From: Mitsuaria sp. PDC51
GTDB taxonomy: Bacteria > Pseudomonadota > Gammaproteobacteria > Burkholderiales > Burkholderiaceae_C
Reading direction: 5' to 3'
NCBI RefSeq assembly: GCF_900113225.1
Contig: NZ_FOZE01000004.1
Span: 1 to 64,000 of the forward strand
Length of the DNA stretch: 64,000 nt
Shown here: piece after piece, positions 38,675 to 47,581 of the stretch
How the letters are laid out: every line of letters starts with the position of its first letter
How positions within the stretch are numbered: position 1 is the stretch's first letter
The notes under the pieces: model-generated
Told to the model about the DNA's origin: nothing
The model's database searches: none
The model's input: only the letters and a program-made list of their open reading frames with translations
Position numbers and translations under genes: made by a program

Positions 38675-39631
38675 ATGAAATTCAAGATCTGCGCCGCACT
38701 CCTGCAACTGATGCGCCCGGTCGCCGGCAGCCTCCACCGCCTGTGGGCGCGAAGCCCTGGCCGGCGCAAGACCTGGTCCAGCCGAGCGCTCGTCGAGCCG
38801 CCCCGACGCCCGGTCCCGCGCCTCATCTGGAGCTACTGGCATGACGCCAACCTTCCCGCGGTCGTCGCGGCCTGCGTGGCGAACTGGCGGCGCCACGCGC
38901 CCGGCTACACGATCCGACTGCTGCACCGCGACACGGCGCTGGCGGCGCTCGACGGGCTGCCGCTGCCTCGCGCCTTCGATGCCTGGCCGGCCTATCGGCA
39001 GGCGGACTGGTTGCGTGTCGCGCTGGTCGGCCGACATGGCGGGCTGTGGCTCGATGCCAGCGTGTTCCTGACGCGCTCGCCGGATTGGCTGCTCGCGCTG
39101 GCCACGCGCCGGCGGGGCTTCGTGGGCTTTCACCTGAACGGAGGGGACGCCGGCGCCGGCGGGCCGGCGGCCTGGCCCTACCTGGAGAACTGGTGCTTCG
39201 CGGCACCACCGGGCGACCGATTCGTGCTGGCCTGGGAGGCCGAGTTGCGGCAAGCGATGCGCCACGGCGAGACCGCCTATCTCGCGCAGCTGGGCGACGC
39301 GCGGGATGCCCTGCTGGCAGGCATCGATGGGCCGCACTACCTGGTCATGCATGTGGCGGCTCGCGTCGTGCTGCGACGCGACGGGCCCTTCAACGTGCAT
39401 CTGCTGCCGGCGGAGGATTCGGCCTTCTTCTACCAGTCTCGCACCGGCTGGCGCCGTTGGCGGTTGATGTTGGCCCTGCTCGGATGGGGGCGCCGCCAGG
39501 ACACGCCGCTGGTGAAGCTGCGCGGCACGGAGCGGCATCGACTCGGCGCGCAGTGCGCGCACCGGGCTCCGTTGCGGCACAGCCTCGTCGCGACGGAATT
39601 GCCGGAGCTCGCAGTGCGCCCCCGCGCTTGA
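38675..39631 (+). CDS. Caps_synth-like glycosyltransferase
   Basis: 318 aa. It resembles capsular polysaccharide synthesis/GT32-type sugar transferases: PRLIWSYWHDANLPAVVAACVANWRRHAPGYTIRLL near the start, then AYRQADWLRVALVGRHGGLWLDASVFL, in which LDAS takes the place of the DxD metal motif. Later parts (YLENWCFAAPPGDRFV) also fit. It stands alone with its own terminator, not in a polysaccharide cluster, so the product is unknown. It diverges from mrp across 281 nt in which I see no other gene. Confidence 0.75.
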   Translation: MKFKICAALLQLMRPVAGSLHRLWARSPGRRKTWSSRALVEPPRRPVPRLIWSYWHDANLPAVVAACVANWRRHAPGYTIRLLHRDTALAALDGLPLPRAFDAWPAYRQADWLRVALVGRHGGLWLDASVFLTRSPDWLLALATRRRGFVGFHLNGGDAGAGGPAAWPYLENWCFAAPPGDRFVLAWEAELRQAMRHGETAYLAQLGDARDALLAGIDGPHYLVMHVAARVVLRRDGPFNVHLLPAEDSAFFYQSRTGWRRWRLMLALLGWGRRQDTPLVKLRGTERHRLGAQCAHRAPLRHSLVATELPELAVRPRA

Positions 39632-39671
39632 ATCGCCAAGCGGCGCAAGCTTCAGGCCAAGCGGAAAAGAA

Positions 39672-39701
39672 AAAAGGCCGCAGCGGTTGCTGCGGCCTTT
39701 T
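39672..39701. terminator. Strong bidirectional terminator
   Basis: AAAAGGCCGCAGC (39672-39684) and GCTGCGGCCTTTT (39689-39701) form a perfect 13-bp stem with a GGTT loop. A and T runs flank it on both sides. It would stop the glycosyltransferase transcript and the opposing tRNA-Lys transcript. Confidence 0.9.
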
Positions 39702-39771
39702 GATGCTTTTTGGCGCCTTGCTGGCGGCTCCGGGATCGATTCAGCGTCGTGATCCGATGTCGGAGCGAATT

Positions 39772-39847
39772 TGGTGGGCCCTGAAGGATTCGAACCTTCG
39801 ACCAACGGATTAAGAGTCCGCTGCTCTACCAACTGAGCTAAGAGCCC
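39772..39847 (-). tRNA. tRNA-Lys (anticodon CTT), copy 1
   Basis: 76 nt with an encoded CCA. The acceptor GGGCTCT, D arm AGCTCAGTTGGTAGAGCA, anticodon loop CTCTTAA and T arm GAAGG-TTCGAAT-CCTTC are all present. It is the last gene of the minus-strand lysine tRNA group and identical in its body to the copy at 40009. Confidence 0.96.
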
Positions 39848-40008
39848 GAGAATCTTTTCGTTCCGCTGGATTCTCTTGAATCCGGCGAAGCGGCGATTAT
39901 GTCAGATATTCAGTCCGCTTGGCACCGAATCCTCGCTGACTTCGTTTCGTCGTCCAGGAATCGCACGCGAGTTGCGATTTTCATGTCGACGATCCGACAA
40001 GGATCGGT

Positions 40009-40084
40009 TGGTGGGCCCTGAAGGATTCGAACCTTCGACCAACGGATTAAGAGTCCGCTGCTCTACCAACTGAGCTAAGAGCCC
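40009..40084 (-). tRNA. tRNA-Lys (anticodon CTT), copy 2
   Basis: 76 nt, the same sequence as the copy at 39772, with anticodon CTT and an encoded CCA. The two are separated by 161 nt without a gene. Confidence 0.96.
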
Positions 40085-40107
40085 CCAAGAAAACCATCCG
40101 AAGTGGG

Positions 40108-40183
40108 TGGTGGGTCGTGCAGGATTCGAACCTGCGACCAACGGATTAAAAGTCCGCTGCTCTACCGACTGAGCTAACGACCC
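40108..40183 (-). tRNA. tRNA-Lys (anticodon TTT)
   Basis: 76 nt. The acceptor is GGGTCGT, the anticodon loop CTTTTAA (anticodon TTT) and the T arm GCAGG-TTCGAAT-CCTGC, with an encoded CCA. It is the first of three lysine tRNAs on the minus strand, 23 nt before the next. Confidence 0.96.
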
Positions 40184-40270
40184 GAAGCCGCACTTCAAGC
40201 AGTGAAGGCCGGGTTGCCCCGACCTCCGCTGCGTCGCTTCGAGGTGTTTGCCCCTCAGCAGAGCCTCAGA

Positions 40271-41083
40271 TTATAGGACGGATTTTTGCGACCGCGCAAG
40301 CGCCTTCAAATAGCGCCGCACCAACTCCGCCGCCGCGACCATGCCGAACCCGGCCGTGACCGCCACGCTCGAGCCATAGCCATGGCAATTCAGGTTGGCG
40401 TCCAGGTCGCAGGCCGCCACGCCCTCCGGCCGGGTGACCGGCTCGCGCGAGAACACGCAGGTCACGCCCATCTTCCCGGCGCGTGGCGCCGCATGGAACT
40501 TGCGCAGCCGCTGACGCAGGTTGGCCAGCAGCGGATCGTGCGTGGTCTCGGCCAGGTCCAGGATCTCGACGTCCTGCGGCCGATGCTTGCCGCCGGCCGC
40601 GCCGATGCAGACCTGCGGCAGCTGCAGGGCCCTCGCCCAGGCCGCGATCCGCGCCTTGGCGCGCACCTGGTCGCAGGCGTCGACGATGCCGTCCACCTGC
40701 ACGTCGCCCAGCAGCGCGGGCCAGTTCTGGTCGTCGACGAAATCCTCGATGGTGAGGACCTCGCAACCCGGATGGATGTCGGCGATGCGCTGCTTCAGCG
40801 CCTCTGCCTTGGCCATGCCCAGCGTGCTGCCCAGGGCCTGCACCTGGCGGTTGATGTTGGATTCGGCGACATGATCCAGGTCGACCAGCACCAGCCGGGC
40901 CACGCCCATGCGGGCCAGCGCCTCGACCACCCAGGAGCCCACGCCGCCCAGGCCGACGACGCAGAAGCGCGCGGCGCGCAGCCGCGCGTAGTCGCGCTCG
41001 CCATGCAGCCGGCGCAGGCCGCCGAAGCGGCGCTCGGCGTCCGCTTCCAGGTCGAGGGGGCCGTGCCCGGTGTCAAGGCTCAC
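40271..41083 (-). CDS. tcdA: TcdA: tRNA threonylcarbamoyladenosine dehydratase
   Basis: 270 aa from a GTG at 41081-41083; E. coli TcdA has 268. It makes the cyclic form of t6A37 in tRNA. The E1-like nucleotide fold is seen in RFCVVGLGGVGSWVVEALARMGVARLVLVDLDHVAESNINRQVQAL, and the later CIGAAGGKHRPQDV and KMGVTCVFSREP are family-typical. It follows cpoB by 22 nt. The gene is oriented the same way as the tRNA-Lys genes downstream. Confidence 0.93.
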   Translation of the reverse strand: MSLDTGHGPLDLEADAERRFGGLRRLHGERDYARLRAARFCVVGLGGVGSWVVEALARMGVARLVLVDLDHVAESNINRQVQALGSTLGMAKAEALKQRIADIHPGCEVLTIEDFVDDQNWPALLGDVQVDGIVDACDQVRAKARIAAWARALQLPQVCIGAAGGKHRPQDVEILDLAETTHDPLLANLRQRLRKFHAAPRAGKMGVTCVFSREPVTRPEGVAACDLDANLNCHGYGSSVAVTAGFGMVAAAELVRRYLKALARSQKSVL

Positions 41084-41105
41084 GATGGTCGCGCGGGGGC
41101 GCGGC

Positions 41106-41915
41106 TCAGCGCAGGCCGGCCGCGCGTTCCTTGGCGGCCCGGGCCGCCTCGCTGCCGGGATAGGCCTTCTGCAGGTCGTCCAGCGTCTTGCGGGCGCTCT
41201 TGGTGTCCTTGAGCTCGATCTGGCAGTTGGCGATCGCCAGCAGGCTTTCCGCGGCGCGCGGGTGATCCGGATTGGCAGCGACGAAGGCCTTGAAGGTCGC
41301 GATCGCGCCCTTGTAGTCGCGCTTGCCGTATTGGGCATTGCCCAGCCAGAAGCGCACCGAATCGGAATAGCCGCTCGCCGGGAACCGGGTCAGGAAGGTG
41401 GTGAAGGCGGACACCGCCTCATTGAAGTCGCCGCGGCGGATCAGGCCCATCGCGGCATCGAACTGGCGCTTCTCTTCCGGATCGGCCTGGAATTCCTTGC
41501 CGTCCAGCGACACCTTCTGCGGCTCCAGCGGGCGCAGCCGGTTGTCGAGCGTGGCCGACTGGTCGGCCACCTTGCGCTGGGTATCGGACAGGTCGCGCGC
41601 CAGCTGCTCGTTCTGGCCGCGCATGCGGGCCAGGTCGGACTTCAGCGCCTCGATCTGGCCGGACAGGTCCAGCAGGCCGCGCCGGGCAGTCTCGAGCTGG
41701 TTCTGCAAATCCGAGATCCGGGCACGCTGCGACTCCTCGTTCTGCGCCATCTTGGTCCGCAGGTCGAGGATGGCCTTGCGGGCCTCGTCGTCCTCGAACA
41801 GCGCGGCCCGCGCGGGACCGGCGGCGCTCAGCGCCAGCAGCACGCCGAGCAGCGCGGCACGCGCCACGGCCGTCGGCGAAGAGGGGAAGGAACGGAGGGG
41901 TCGCAGCATGCTCAT
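41106..41915 (-). CDS. cpoB: CpoB/YbgF: Tol-Pal associated periplasmic protein
   Basis: 269 aa with a signal peptide ending in GPARAALF. A coiled coil follows (RKAILDLRTKMAQNEESQRARISDLQNQLE through about residue 120), then tetratricopeptide repeats in the C-terminal half (FDAAMGLIRRGDFNEAVSAFTTFLTRFP). It coordinates outer membrane constriction with peptidoglycan synthesis. It follows pal by 9 nt, the standard order. Confidence 0.93.
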   Translation of the reverse strand: MSMLRPLRSFPSSPTAVARAALLGVLLALSAAGPARAALFEDDEARKAILDLRTKMAQNEESQRARISDLQNQLETARRGLLDLSGQIEALKSDLARMRGQNEQLARDLSDTQRKVADQSATLDNRLRPLEPQKVSLDGKEFQADPEEKRQFDAAMGLIRRGDFNEAVSAFTTFLTRFPASGYSDSVRFWLGNAQYGKRDYKGAIATFKAFVAANPDHPRAAESLLAIANCQIELKDTKSARKTLDDLQKAYPGSEAARAAKERAAGLR

Positions 41916-41924
41916 GTCACCGGA

Positions 41925-42455
41925 TTACTTGTCGCGCAGCTCGACGCGGCGGTTCTTGGCCCAGGCTTCCTCGTTGTGGCCGGTGTCGGCCGGACGCTCC
42001 TTGCCGAAGCTCACCGGTTCGACCTGGTTGGCGGCCACACCCAGCAGCGTCAGCGACTTGGCGACGGCTTCAGCGCGCTTCTGGCCCAGGGCCAAGTTGT
42101 ACTCGCGGCCGCCGCGCTCGTCGGCATGGCCTTCCAGGCTCAGCGCCAGCGTCTTCTTGTTGTTCAGGCGCTTGGCGTGGTTCTCGATCAGCGAGCGGTA
42201 CTCGTCCTTGACGACGAAGCTGTCGAAGTCGAAATACACGACGCGCTGGTTGGACACGGCCGCGTCCAGCTGGGCGCCCAGGTCCACGGTCTGCACCGGA
42301 CGCTGGCCGGCGTTGTCGGTCGTCGGCGGGGTCGGGGTGGTGGCTTGCGTCGGGGTCTTGTTCTCGACCGGGGCCGGCTCATCCAGCTTGGTCGAGCTGC
42401 AGGCGGTCAGGGCTGCCGCGGCCACCAGGCCAAGCATCAGTTTTTCGATTTTCAT
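41925..42455 (-). CDS. pal: Pal: peptidoglycan-associated lipoprotein
   Basis: 176 aa from the ATG at 42453-42455; an ATG two codons earlier is too close to the GGAG. The lipobox LTAC gives a lipid anchor in the outer membrane. A Pro/Thr linker is followed by an OmpA-like domain with VYFDFDSFVV and LEGHADERGGREYNLALGQKRA, which binds peptidoglycan. TolB is its partner, encoded upstream across a 276-nt gap. Confidence 0.95.
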   Translation of the reverse strand: MKIEKLMLGLVAAAALTACSSTKLDEPAPVENKTPTQATTPTPPTTDNAGQRPVQTVDLGAQLDAAVSNQRVVYFDFDSFVVKDEYRSLIENHAKRLNNKKTLALSLEGHADERGGREYNLALGQKRAEAVAKSLTLLGVAANQVEPVSFGKERPADTGHNEEAWAKNRRVELRDK

Positions 42456-42731
42456 GGGCATACGCTCCTATGGGTCAAAGCGGGCGGGGGTTACGGGCAG
42501 GACATGGCGGTAGGACTACGCCGCCGGTGAAGCCGCAGGAAACAGCAATTGTGAAGCATCGGCCGACAGGTCCGCGAGGCAGGCCCGCGCGGGCGGCCAG
42601 TCGTCCGACACGTCGCGCTCATGGCTCGCACGCGGCGGGCGAAGCGCGACGCCAACGTAGGCAATCCATGTGCCCGGCGTTGCGAAAGCCTCGGGATTCT
42701 CGACAGGACGCAAGGCCGGCACCTGTGCCGC

Positions 42732-44057
42732 TCAGTTCCCGAACGGGCCCCAGGCGGGCTCGCGGATGTCGGAAACCCCGGGCGTGGCGAGCTTGGCCTT
42801 GACCTTGCCGTCGAGCGTGGTGGTCATCAGCACGTCGCGGCCGCCGGAGCGGGTCGCGTAGACGATCAGCTTGCCGTTGGGCGCGAAGCTCGGGCTCTCG
42901 TCGTCGCTGGTGTCGGTGATCTGCTGCACCTGGCCGCCGGCCAGGTCCATCACGCACAGCTTGAAGGTGCCGCCGCCGACGCGGGTCACGTAGGCCAGCG
43001 TGCGGCCGTCCGGGCTGATCGACGGGCTGATGTTGTAGTTGCCGCTGAAGGTCACCCGCTCCGCGCTGCCGCCGCCGGCGGGCATGCGGTAGATCTGCGG
43101 GGCGCCGCCGCGGTCGCTGACGAAATAGATCTGCGCGCCGTCGGGCGAGAAGGTCGCTTCCGTGTCGATGGCCGAGGTCTGCGTCAGGCGCTTGGCGCCG
43201 GAGCCGTCCTTGTTGATCAGGTACAGCTGCGAGCCGCCCTCGCGGGAGAGCGTCACCACCAGCTGCTGCCCGTTGGGCGAGAACGCCGGCGCGCTGTTGG
43301 TGCCGCGGAAGTCGGCGACCTTGCGACGGCGGCCGCTGCGCAGGTCCTGGATCCAGACCACCGCTTTGCGCGACTCGAAGCTGACGTAGGCCACCTCGTT
43401 GCCGTCCGGCGACCAGGCCGGCGAGATGATCGCCTCCGGGCTGTTGAGCACGGTCTGCTCGCCCTCGCCGTCCGCGTCGGAGACCCGCAGCGAATAACGC
43501 GGGCCGGCCTTGTTCACGTAGACCAGGCGGGTCGCGAAGACGCCGCGCTCGCCGGTGAGCTTCTGGTAGATGGCGTCGGCGATCTTGTGGGCCGCCAGGC
43601 GCAGGTCCGCGGCGACCACCGGCACGCTCTCGCTGCCCAGCTCGGTGCCCTTGACGACGTCCCACAGGCGGTAACGCACGTCGAAGCGGCCGTCGGCCAG
43701 CCGCGTCGCGGAACCCGCGGCCAGCGCGTCGGCGGCGCGCGCGCGCCAGTCGACGAACTGGGGTTGGGAGGTCTCGGTCATGCCGGCCTGGCCGGGCACG
43801 ATGCTGAACTGGCCGCTGCGCTCCAGGTCGGCGCGGATGATCGCCGCCAGCGGCTGGCCAGTGGCCGACTCGTTGTTGAAGTCGCTGATCGCGATCGGCA
43901 GCCGGGTGGCGCCGACACCGGCGATCTCCACCCGGAACTGGGCCAGCGAAGGCAATGCCACTCCGGCGGCCAGGCCACCGAGCAGTCCGCGGCGCGTCAG
44001 CGCGCCCATGCCTTGAGGAAGAAGAGCGGAGGGGGAGGCAATCGTCTTGGTGCTCAT
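42732..44057 (-). CDS. tolB: TolB: Tol-Pal periplasmic beta-propeller protein
   Basis: 441 aa. An N-terminal domain (FRVEIAGVGATRLPIAISDFNNES) precedes a six-bladed propeller with repeats such as SPAWSPDGNEVAYVSFE, APAFSPNGQQLVVTLS and ATFSPDGAQIYFVSD. The leader ALTRRGLLGGLAAGVALPSLAQ has a twin Arg, so Tat export is possible; the ATG at 44009 is an alternative start. tolQ, tolR and tolA are not upstream in this window. Confidence 0.93.
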   Translation of the reverse strand: MSTKTIASPSALLPQGMGALTRRGLLGGLAAGVALPSLAQFRVEIAGVGATRLPIAISDFNNESATGQPLAAIIRADLERSGQFSIVPGQAGMTETSQPQFVDWRARAADALAAGSATRLADGRFDVRYRLWDVVKGTELGSESVPVVAADLRLAAHKIADAIYQKLTGERGVFATRLVYVNKAGPRYSLRVSDADGEGEQTVLNSPEAIISPAWSPDGNEVAYVSFESRKAVVWIQDLRSGRRRKVADFRGTNSAPAFSPNGQQLVVTLSREGGSQLYLINKDGSGAKRLTQTSAIDTEATFSPDGAQIYFVSDRGGAPQIYRMPAGGGSAERVTFSGNYNISPSISPDGRTLAYVTRVGGGTFKLCVMDLAGGQVQQITDTSDDESPSFAPNGKLIVYATRSGGRDVLMTTTLDGKVKAKLATPGVSDIREPAWGPFGN

Positions 44058-44303
44058 CGGCTTGCGGAACGAATGGAGGCCCGATTGTGCCCGAGGCCTG
44101 TGCGGTTGTTACGAATCGGCGAGGTTACAAAGGGCAAAGCGGTCGGCAAGCGGCGCGCCAGCCCATGCAGGTGGGTGTCCCCCCTCGATGCGGGTTGCTC
44201 GAAGCCACTGGCCTTAACTTCGGCCATGGCTGGCCCGGGGCCAACTCCCCAGACTTCGCGGTTCGTCACCTTCCCAGCCCTTGCCGTCGAAACGAACCGC
44301 CCG

Positions 44304-44906
44304 ATGACCAGCACCGCCTACAAGCATTTCATCGCCGCCTCGGCCCACCTCCACCGTCTGGTCCGGGCGCAGCTCGTCGGGGACGACGGCCTGGCCCACG
44401 CGCCGACGCAGATCCTCGGCGCCGCGCGCCTGGCCGGGTTGCTGATGTTCCGCAGCTTCCGGGTCGACAGCAGCGCCCTGGCGCCCGGCATGCGGATGCT
44501 GTCCGATGAAGCCCGCCACGGCGGCCTGCGCCTGCGCGACGCGCTGTTCGCGACCTTGCGACAACTGGGCCACCCGCTCGGCCCCGACGACCTGGACCCG
44601 CACTGCATGACGCCAGCGCTGTCGCGGCTGGCTTTCGTCGAGGTCCACGAGCGCCTCACACCGTCGACGCTGGCCTATCTGGAGCATTCCCCGATGGGCG
44701 TGCGCAACGCGGCGCTGGCGGCCGCCGCGGCCTGCGCCGGACTGGTCCACGACCACGCGGCCGCCCTGCCCGCGCACCAGGCGGCGGCCCTGGCCTGCTG
44801 CGGTTTCGACGAAGGCCTCACCACCGTGCCCTGGCCCCTGCGGCCGGCGCAGCTCGTGGCGACGCGCGGCTGGGCCGCGACGGCTCACATCAGGACGATG
44901 TCGTAA
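44304..44906 (+). CDS. Uncharacterised protein, divergent from tolB
   Basis: 200 aa from the ATG at 44304. I recognise no family. Codon use is strongly G/C-ending throughout, unlike a shadow frame, so the gene is probably real. The protein is soluble-looking, Ala/Leu-rich and mostly helical, beginning YKHFIAASAHLHRLVRAQLVGDD, with MLSDEARHGGLRLRDALFATLRQLGH in the middle. Its end overlaps the opposing rng gene by 22 nt. The 246 nt separating it from tolB probably hold both promoters. Confidence 0.6.
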   Translation: MTSTAYKHFIAASAHLHRLVRAQLVGDDGLAHAPTQILGAARLAGLLMFRSFRVDSSALAPGMRMLSDEARHGGLRLRDALFATLRQLGHPLGPDDLDPHCMTPALSRLAFVEVHERLTPSTLAYLEHSPMGVRNAALAAAAACAGLVHDHAAALPAHQAAALACCGFDEGLTTVPWPLRPAQLVATRGWAATAHIRTMS

Positions 44907-46369
44907 TGCTCGGTCTGGTTGGTCGGCTCGGCCGTCAGTGAGATCGGCTTGCCGATGAAGTCCGACAGCCCGGCCAGGTGCTGGCTTTCCTCGTCGAGCA
45001 GCATCTCCACCACGTTGGCCGCCGCGACCACGCGGAACTCCCTGGGATTGAACTGCCGCGATTCGCGCAGGATCTCCCGCATGATCTCGTAGCAGATGCT
45101 GCGCGCGGTCTTGACCTGGCCGCGGGCCTCGCAGGTGGGGCAAGGCTCGCAGAGCATGCGGGCCAGCGATTCGCGGGTGCGCTTGCGCGTCAGCTCGACC
45201 AGGCCCAGCTGCGTGAAGCCGCCCACCGTCACCTTGGTGCGGTCGCGGTTGAGCTGCTTGCGGAACTCCTGCAGCACCGCGGTCTTGTGTTCCTCGCGGG
45301 TCATGTCGATGAAGTCGACGATGATGATGCCGCCCAGGTTGCGCAGGCGCAGCTGCCGCGCGATCGCGCCGGCCGCCTCGAGGTTGGTCTTGAAGATCGT
45401 GTCGTCGAAGTTGCGCGCACCGACGAAGCCGCCGGTGTTCACGTCGATCGTCGTCATCGCCTCGGTCTGGTCGATGATCAGGTAGCCGCCGGACTTCAGG
45501 TCCACCCGCCGCGCCAGCGCCCGGGCGATCTCCGCGTCGATGTTGTTCAGGTCGAAGATCGGCCGCTCGCCCCGGTACAGCTCCAGCTTCGCCGTGGCGG
45601 CCGGCATGTAGGTCTCGCCGAACTGGCGCACCACGTCGTACTGCAGCTTGGCGTCGATGCGGATCGAGTTGGTCCGCTCGCTCGCCAGGTCGCGCAGCAC
45701 GCGTTCGACCAGGCTCAGGTCCTGGAACAGCAGGCTGCCGGGCGGCAGGCGCAGCGACTTCTCGCGGATCGACGCCCAGGTCTTGCGCAGGTAGGCGATG
45801 TCGGCGCCGAGCTCCTCATCGCTCGCCTCCTCGGCGTTGGTGCGCAGGATGAAGCCGCCGGTGTTGCCGTCCTGGACCCCGGCCGAGACCAGCGTCTGCA
45901 TGCGCGCGCGCAGCGCGTCGCGCGCCTCGGGCGAACCGATCTTCTGGGAGATGCCGATGTGATTGTCCTGCGGCAGGTGCACCAGCAGCCGGCCCGCGAT
46001 GGAGATCTGCGTCGACAGCCGGGCGCCCTTGGTGCCGATCGGGTCCTTGATGACCTGCACGGTCAAGGCCTGGCCCTCGTAGACGAGGCGCTCGATCGGG
46101 GTCGCCTGGCCGCTCTCGCCGTGATGGCCGCGCGGGCTCACGCCGTTGAGGTGCAGGTCGGCCACGTGCAGGAAGGCCGCCCGCTCCAGGCCGATGTCGA
46201 TGAAGGCGGACTGCATGCCGGGCAGCACCCGCGCCACCTTGCCGAGATAGACGTTGCCGACGAGGCCGCGTTCCAGCGTGCGCTCGATGTGCAGTTCCTG
46301 CACGGCCCCGTTCTCGACCACGGCCACCCGCGTCTCCTGCGGGGTCCAGTTGATCAGGATGTCTTCCAT
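44885..46369 (-). CDS. rng: RNase G
   Basis: 494 aa from the ATG at 46367-46369, close to E. coli RNase G (489). The S1 domain is near the start (LVGNVYLGKVARVLPGMQSAFIDIG), with catalytic Asp regions in TIDVNTGGFVG and IIIVDFIDMTREEHK. The Zn-link is CEPCPTCEARG. It cleaves single-stranded RNA and matures the 16S rRNA 5' end. It follows maf. Confidence 0.94.
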   Translation of the reverse strand: MEDILINWTPQETRVAVVENGAVQELHIERTLERGLVGNVYLGKVARVLPGMQSAFIDIGLERAAFLHVADLHLNGVSPRGHHGESGQATPIERLVYEGQALTVQVIKDPIGTKGARLSTQISIAGRLLVHLPQDNHIGISQKIGSPEARDALRARMQTLVSAGVQDGNTGGFILRTNAEEASDEELGADIAYLRKTWASIREKSLRLPPGSLLFQDLSLVERVLRDLASERTNSIRIDAKLQYDVVRQFGETYMPAATAKLELYRGERPIFDLNNIDAEIARALARRVDLKSGGYLIIDQTEAMTTIDVNTGGFVGARNFDDTIFKTNLEAAGAIARQLRLRNLGGIIIVDFIDMTREEHKTAVLQEFRKQLNRDRTKVTVGGFTQLGLVELTRKRTRESLARMLCEPCPTCEARGQVKTARSICYEIMREILRESRQFNPREFRVVAAANVVEMLLDEESQHLAGLSDFIGKPISLTAEPTNQTEHYDIVLM

Positions 46370-46469
46370 GTTCTTGTGCTCCAGCGCTCTCGTCAGCCTC
46401 GGGGCTGGCGGCAACGCTCGAGTCGCCTTCCGGATCGCCTGCCTGGGGTCTCCGGTCCTCGCGTCGGCC

Positions 46470-47099
46470 TCAGACCTCGAAGCCGCCCTCCCGCAACAAC
46501 CGGGCCGTTTCGAACAACGGCAGGCCCATGATGCCCGAATAACTGCCGGCGATGTGTTCGATCCAGGCCGCGGCCTGACTTTGTATCGCATAGGCGCCGG
46601 CCTTGCCCATCGGCTCGCCCGAGGCCACGTAGGCCCGCAGCCGGTCCTGGCCGATCTCGGCGAAGCGCACCTGCGACACGTTGACGTCGCTGAGCACGCG
46701 CCCGTCCGGCAGACCCAGCGCGACGGCGGTCAGCACCCGGTGCGTCCGGCCGGAGAGGCGGGCGAGCATCGCCGCCGCATGGTCCGCGTCGTCCGGCTTG
46801 CCCAGGATGAGCGCGCCCAGCGCGACCGTCGTGTCGGAGCACAGCACCGGCGCGGGCGGCAGGCCGCGCGACGCGCGGCGGCGCAGCGCCGCCTGCAGCT
46901 TCGCGGCGGTGACGCGGGTCACGTAGTCGTCCGGCGATTCGCCATCGACCACCGCCTCCAGCGCCTCCGCGTCCTCGTCGGCGCCGGGCAGCAGCAGCTC
47001 GTGGCGCACGCCGATCTGCTCGAGCAGCTGACGGCGGCGCGGGCTCTGGGAGGCGAGGTAGAGGAAGTCGAAGGCAGCGGCGGAGGTGGCGTCGGGCAT
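46470..47099 (-). CDS. Maf-family nucleoside triphosphate pyrophosphatase
   Basis: 209 aa. The Maf signature is present: [19 protein letters not shown] at the N-terminus, [16 protein letters not shown] in the middle and [31 protein letters not shown] later. These enzymes hydrolyse non-canonical or pyrimidine nucleotides (YhdE type: dTTP/UTP). It lies 7 nt after rlmH. Confidence 0.92.
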   Translation of the reverse strand: MPDATSAAAFDFLYLASQSPRRRQLLEQIGVRHELLLPGADEDAEALEAVVDGESPDDYVTRVTAAKLQAALRRRASRGLPPAPVLCSDTTVALGALILGKPDDADHAAAMLARLSGRTHRVLTAVALGLPDGRVLSDVNVSQVRFAEIGQDRLRAYVASGEPMGKAGAYAIQSQAAAWIEHIAGSYSGIMGLPLFETARLLREGGFEV

Positions 47100-47106
47100 T
47101 GGCGAT

Positions 47107-47577
47107 TCACTCGCGGTGATACGGATGCCCTTCCATCACGGACCAGGCGCGGTAGAGGCCTTCGGCCAGCAGCACGCGCACGAACGCGTGCGGCAGGGTC
47201 AGGTCGGAGAGGCGCAGCTTCTCGTCGGCGCGCGACTTGATGCTGTCGTCCAGGCCGTCGGGGCCGCCGATGAAGATCGCGACATCGCGGCCGTCACCGC
47301 GCCACGTCTCCAGCCGCTGCGCGAGCTGCTTGCTGGTGACCCGCTCGCCGCGCTCGTCGAGCACCACGCGCCGCGCCCCTTTCGGGCAGGCGGCATCCAG
47401 GCGCTGGGCCTCGGCCGCCATCAGCTGCTCGGTCGACTTGCCGGTGGTGCGCGGTTCCGCCTTCACCGCCTTGAGCTCCAGCCGCATCTCCGGCGGGAAG
47501 CGCTTGGCGAAATCCTCGTAGGCCTCATCGGCCCAGGCCGGCATCTTCTGGCCGACCGCGCACAGCACCAGGCGCAC
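47107..47577 (-). CDS. rlmH: RlmH: 23S rRNA pseudouridine-1915 N3-methyltransferase
   Basis: 156 aa from a GTG at 47575-47577. The SPOUT fold and family end are clear: [55 protein letters not shown]. It modifies the decoding-side helix 69 of 23S rRNA. It follows rsfS by 4 nt, a common pairing. Confidence 0.96.
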   Translation of the reverse strand: MRLVLCAVGQKMPAWADEAYEDFAKRFPPEMRLELKAVKAEPRTTGKSTEQLMAAEAQRLDAACPKGARRVVLDERGERVTSKQLAQRLETWRGDGRDVAIFIGGPDGLDDSIKSRADEKLRLSDLTLPHAFVRVLLAEGLYRAWSVMEGHPYHRE

Positions 47578-47581
47578 GGGG

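Noticed and set aside
39876-40198. Short frames across the tRNA-Lys genes
   Set aside because: Their conserved-looking peptides are translations of tRNA sequence.
42516-42722. 68-codon minus-strand frame between tolB and pal
   Set aside because: Mixed third-position bases, no ribosome site and no family; kept only as an unexplained gap.
42621-44303. Long plus-strand extension upstream of the ATG at 44304
   Set aside because: It is the shadow of tolB; only the part from 44304 has genuine coding character.
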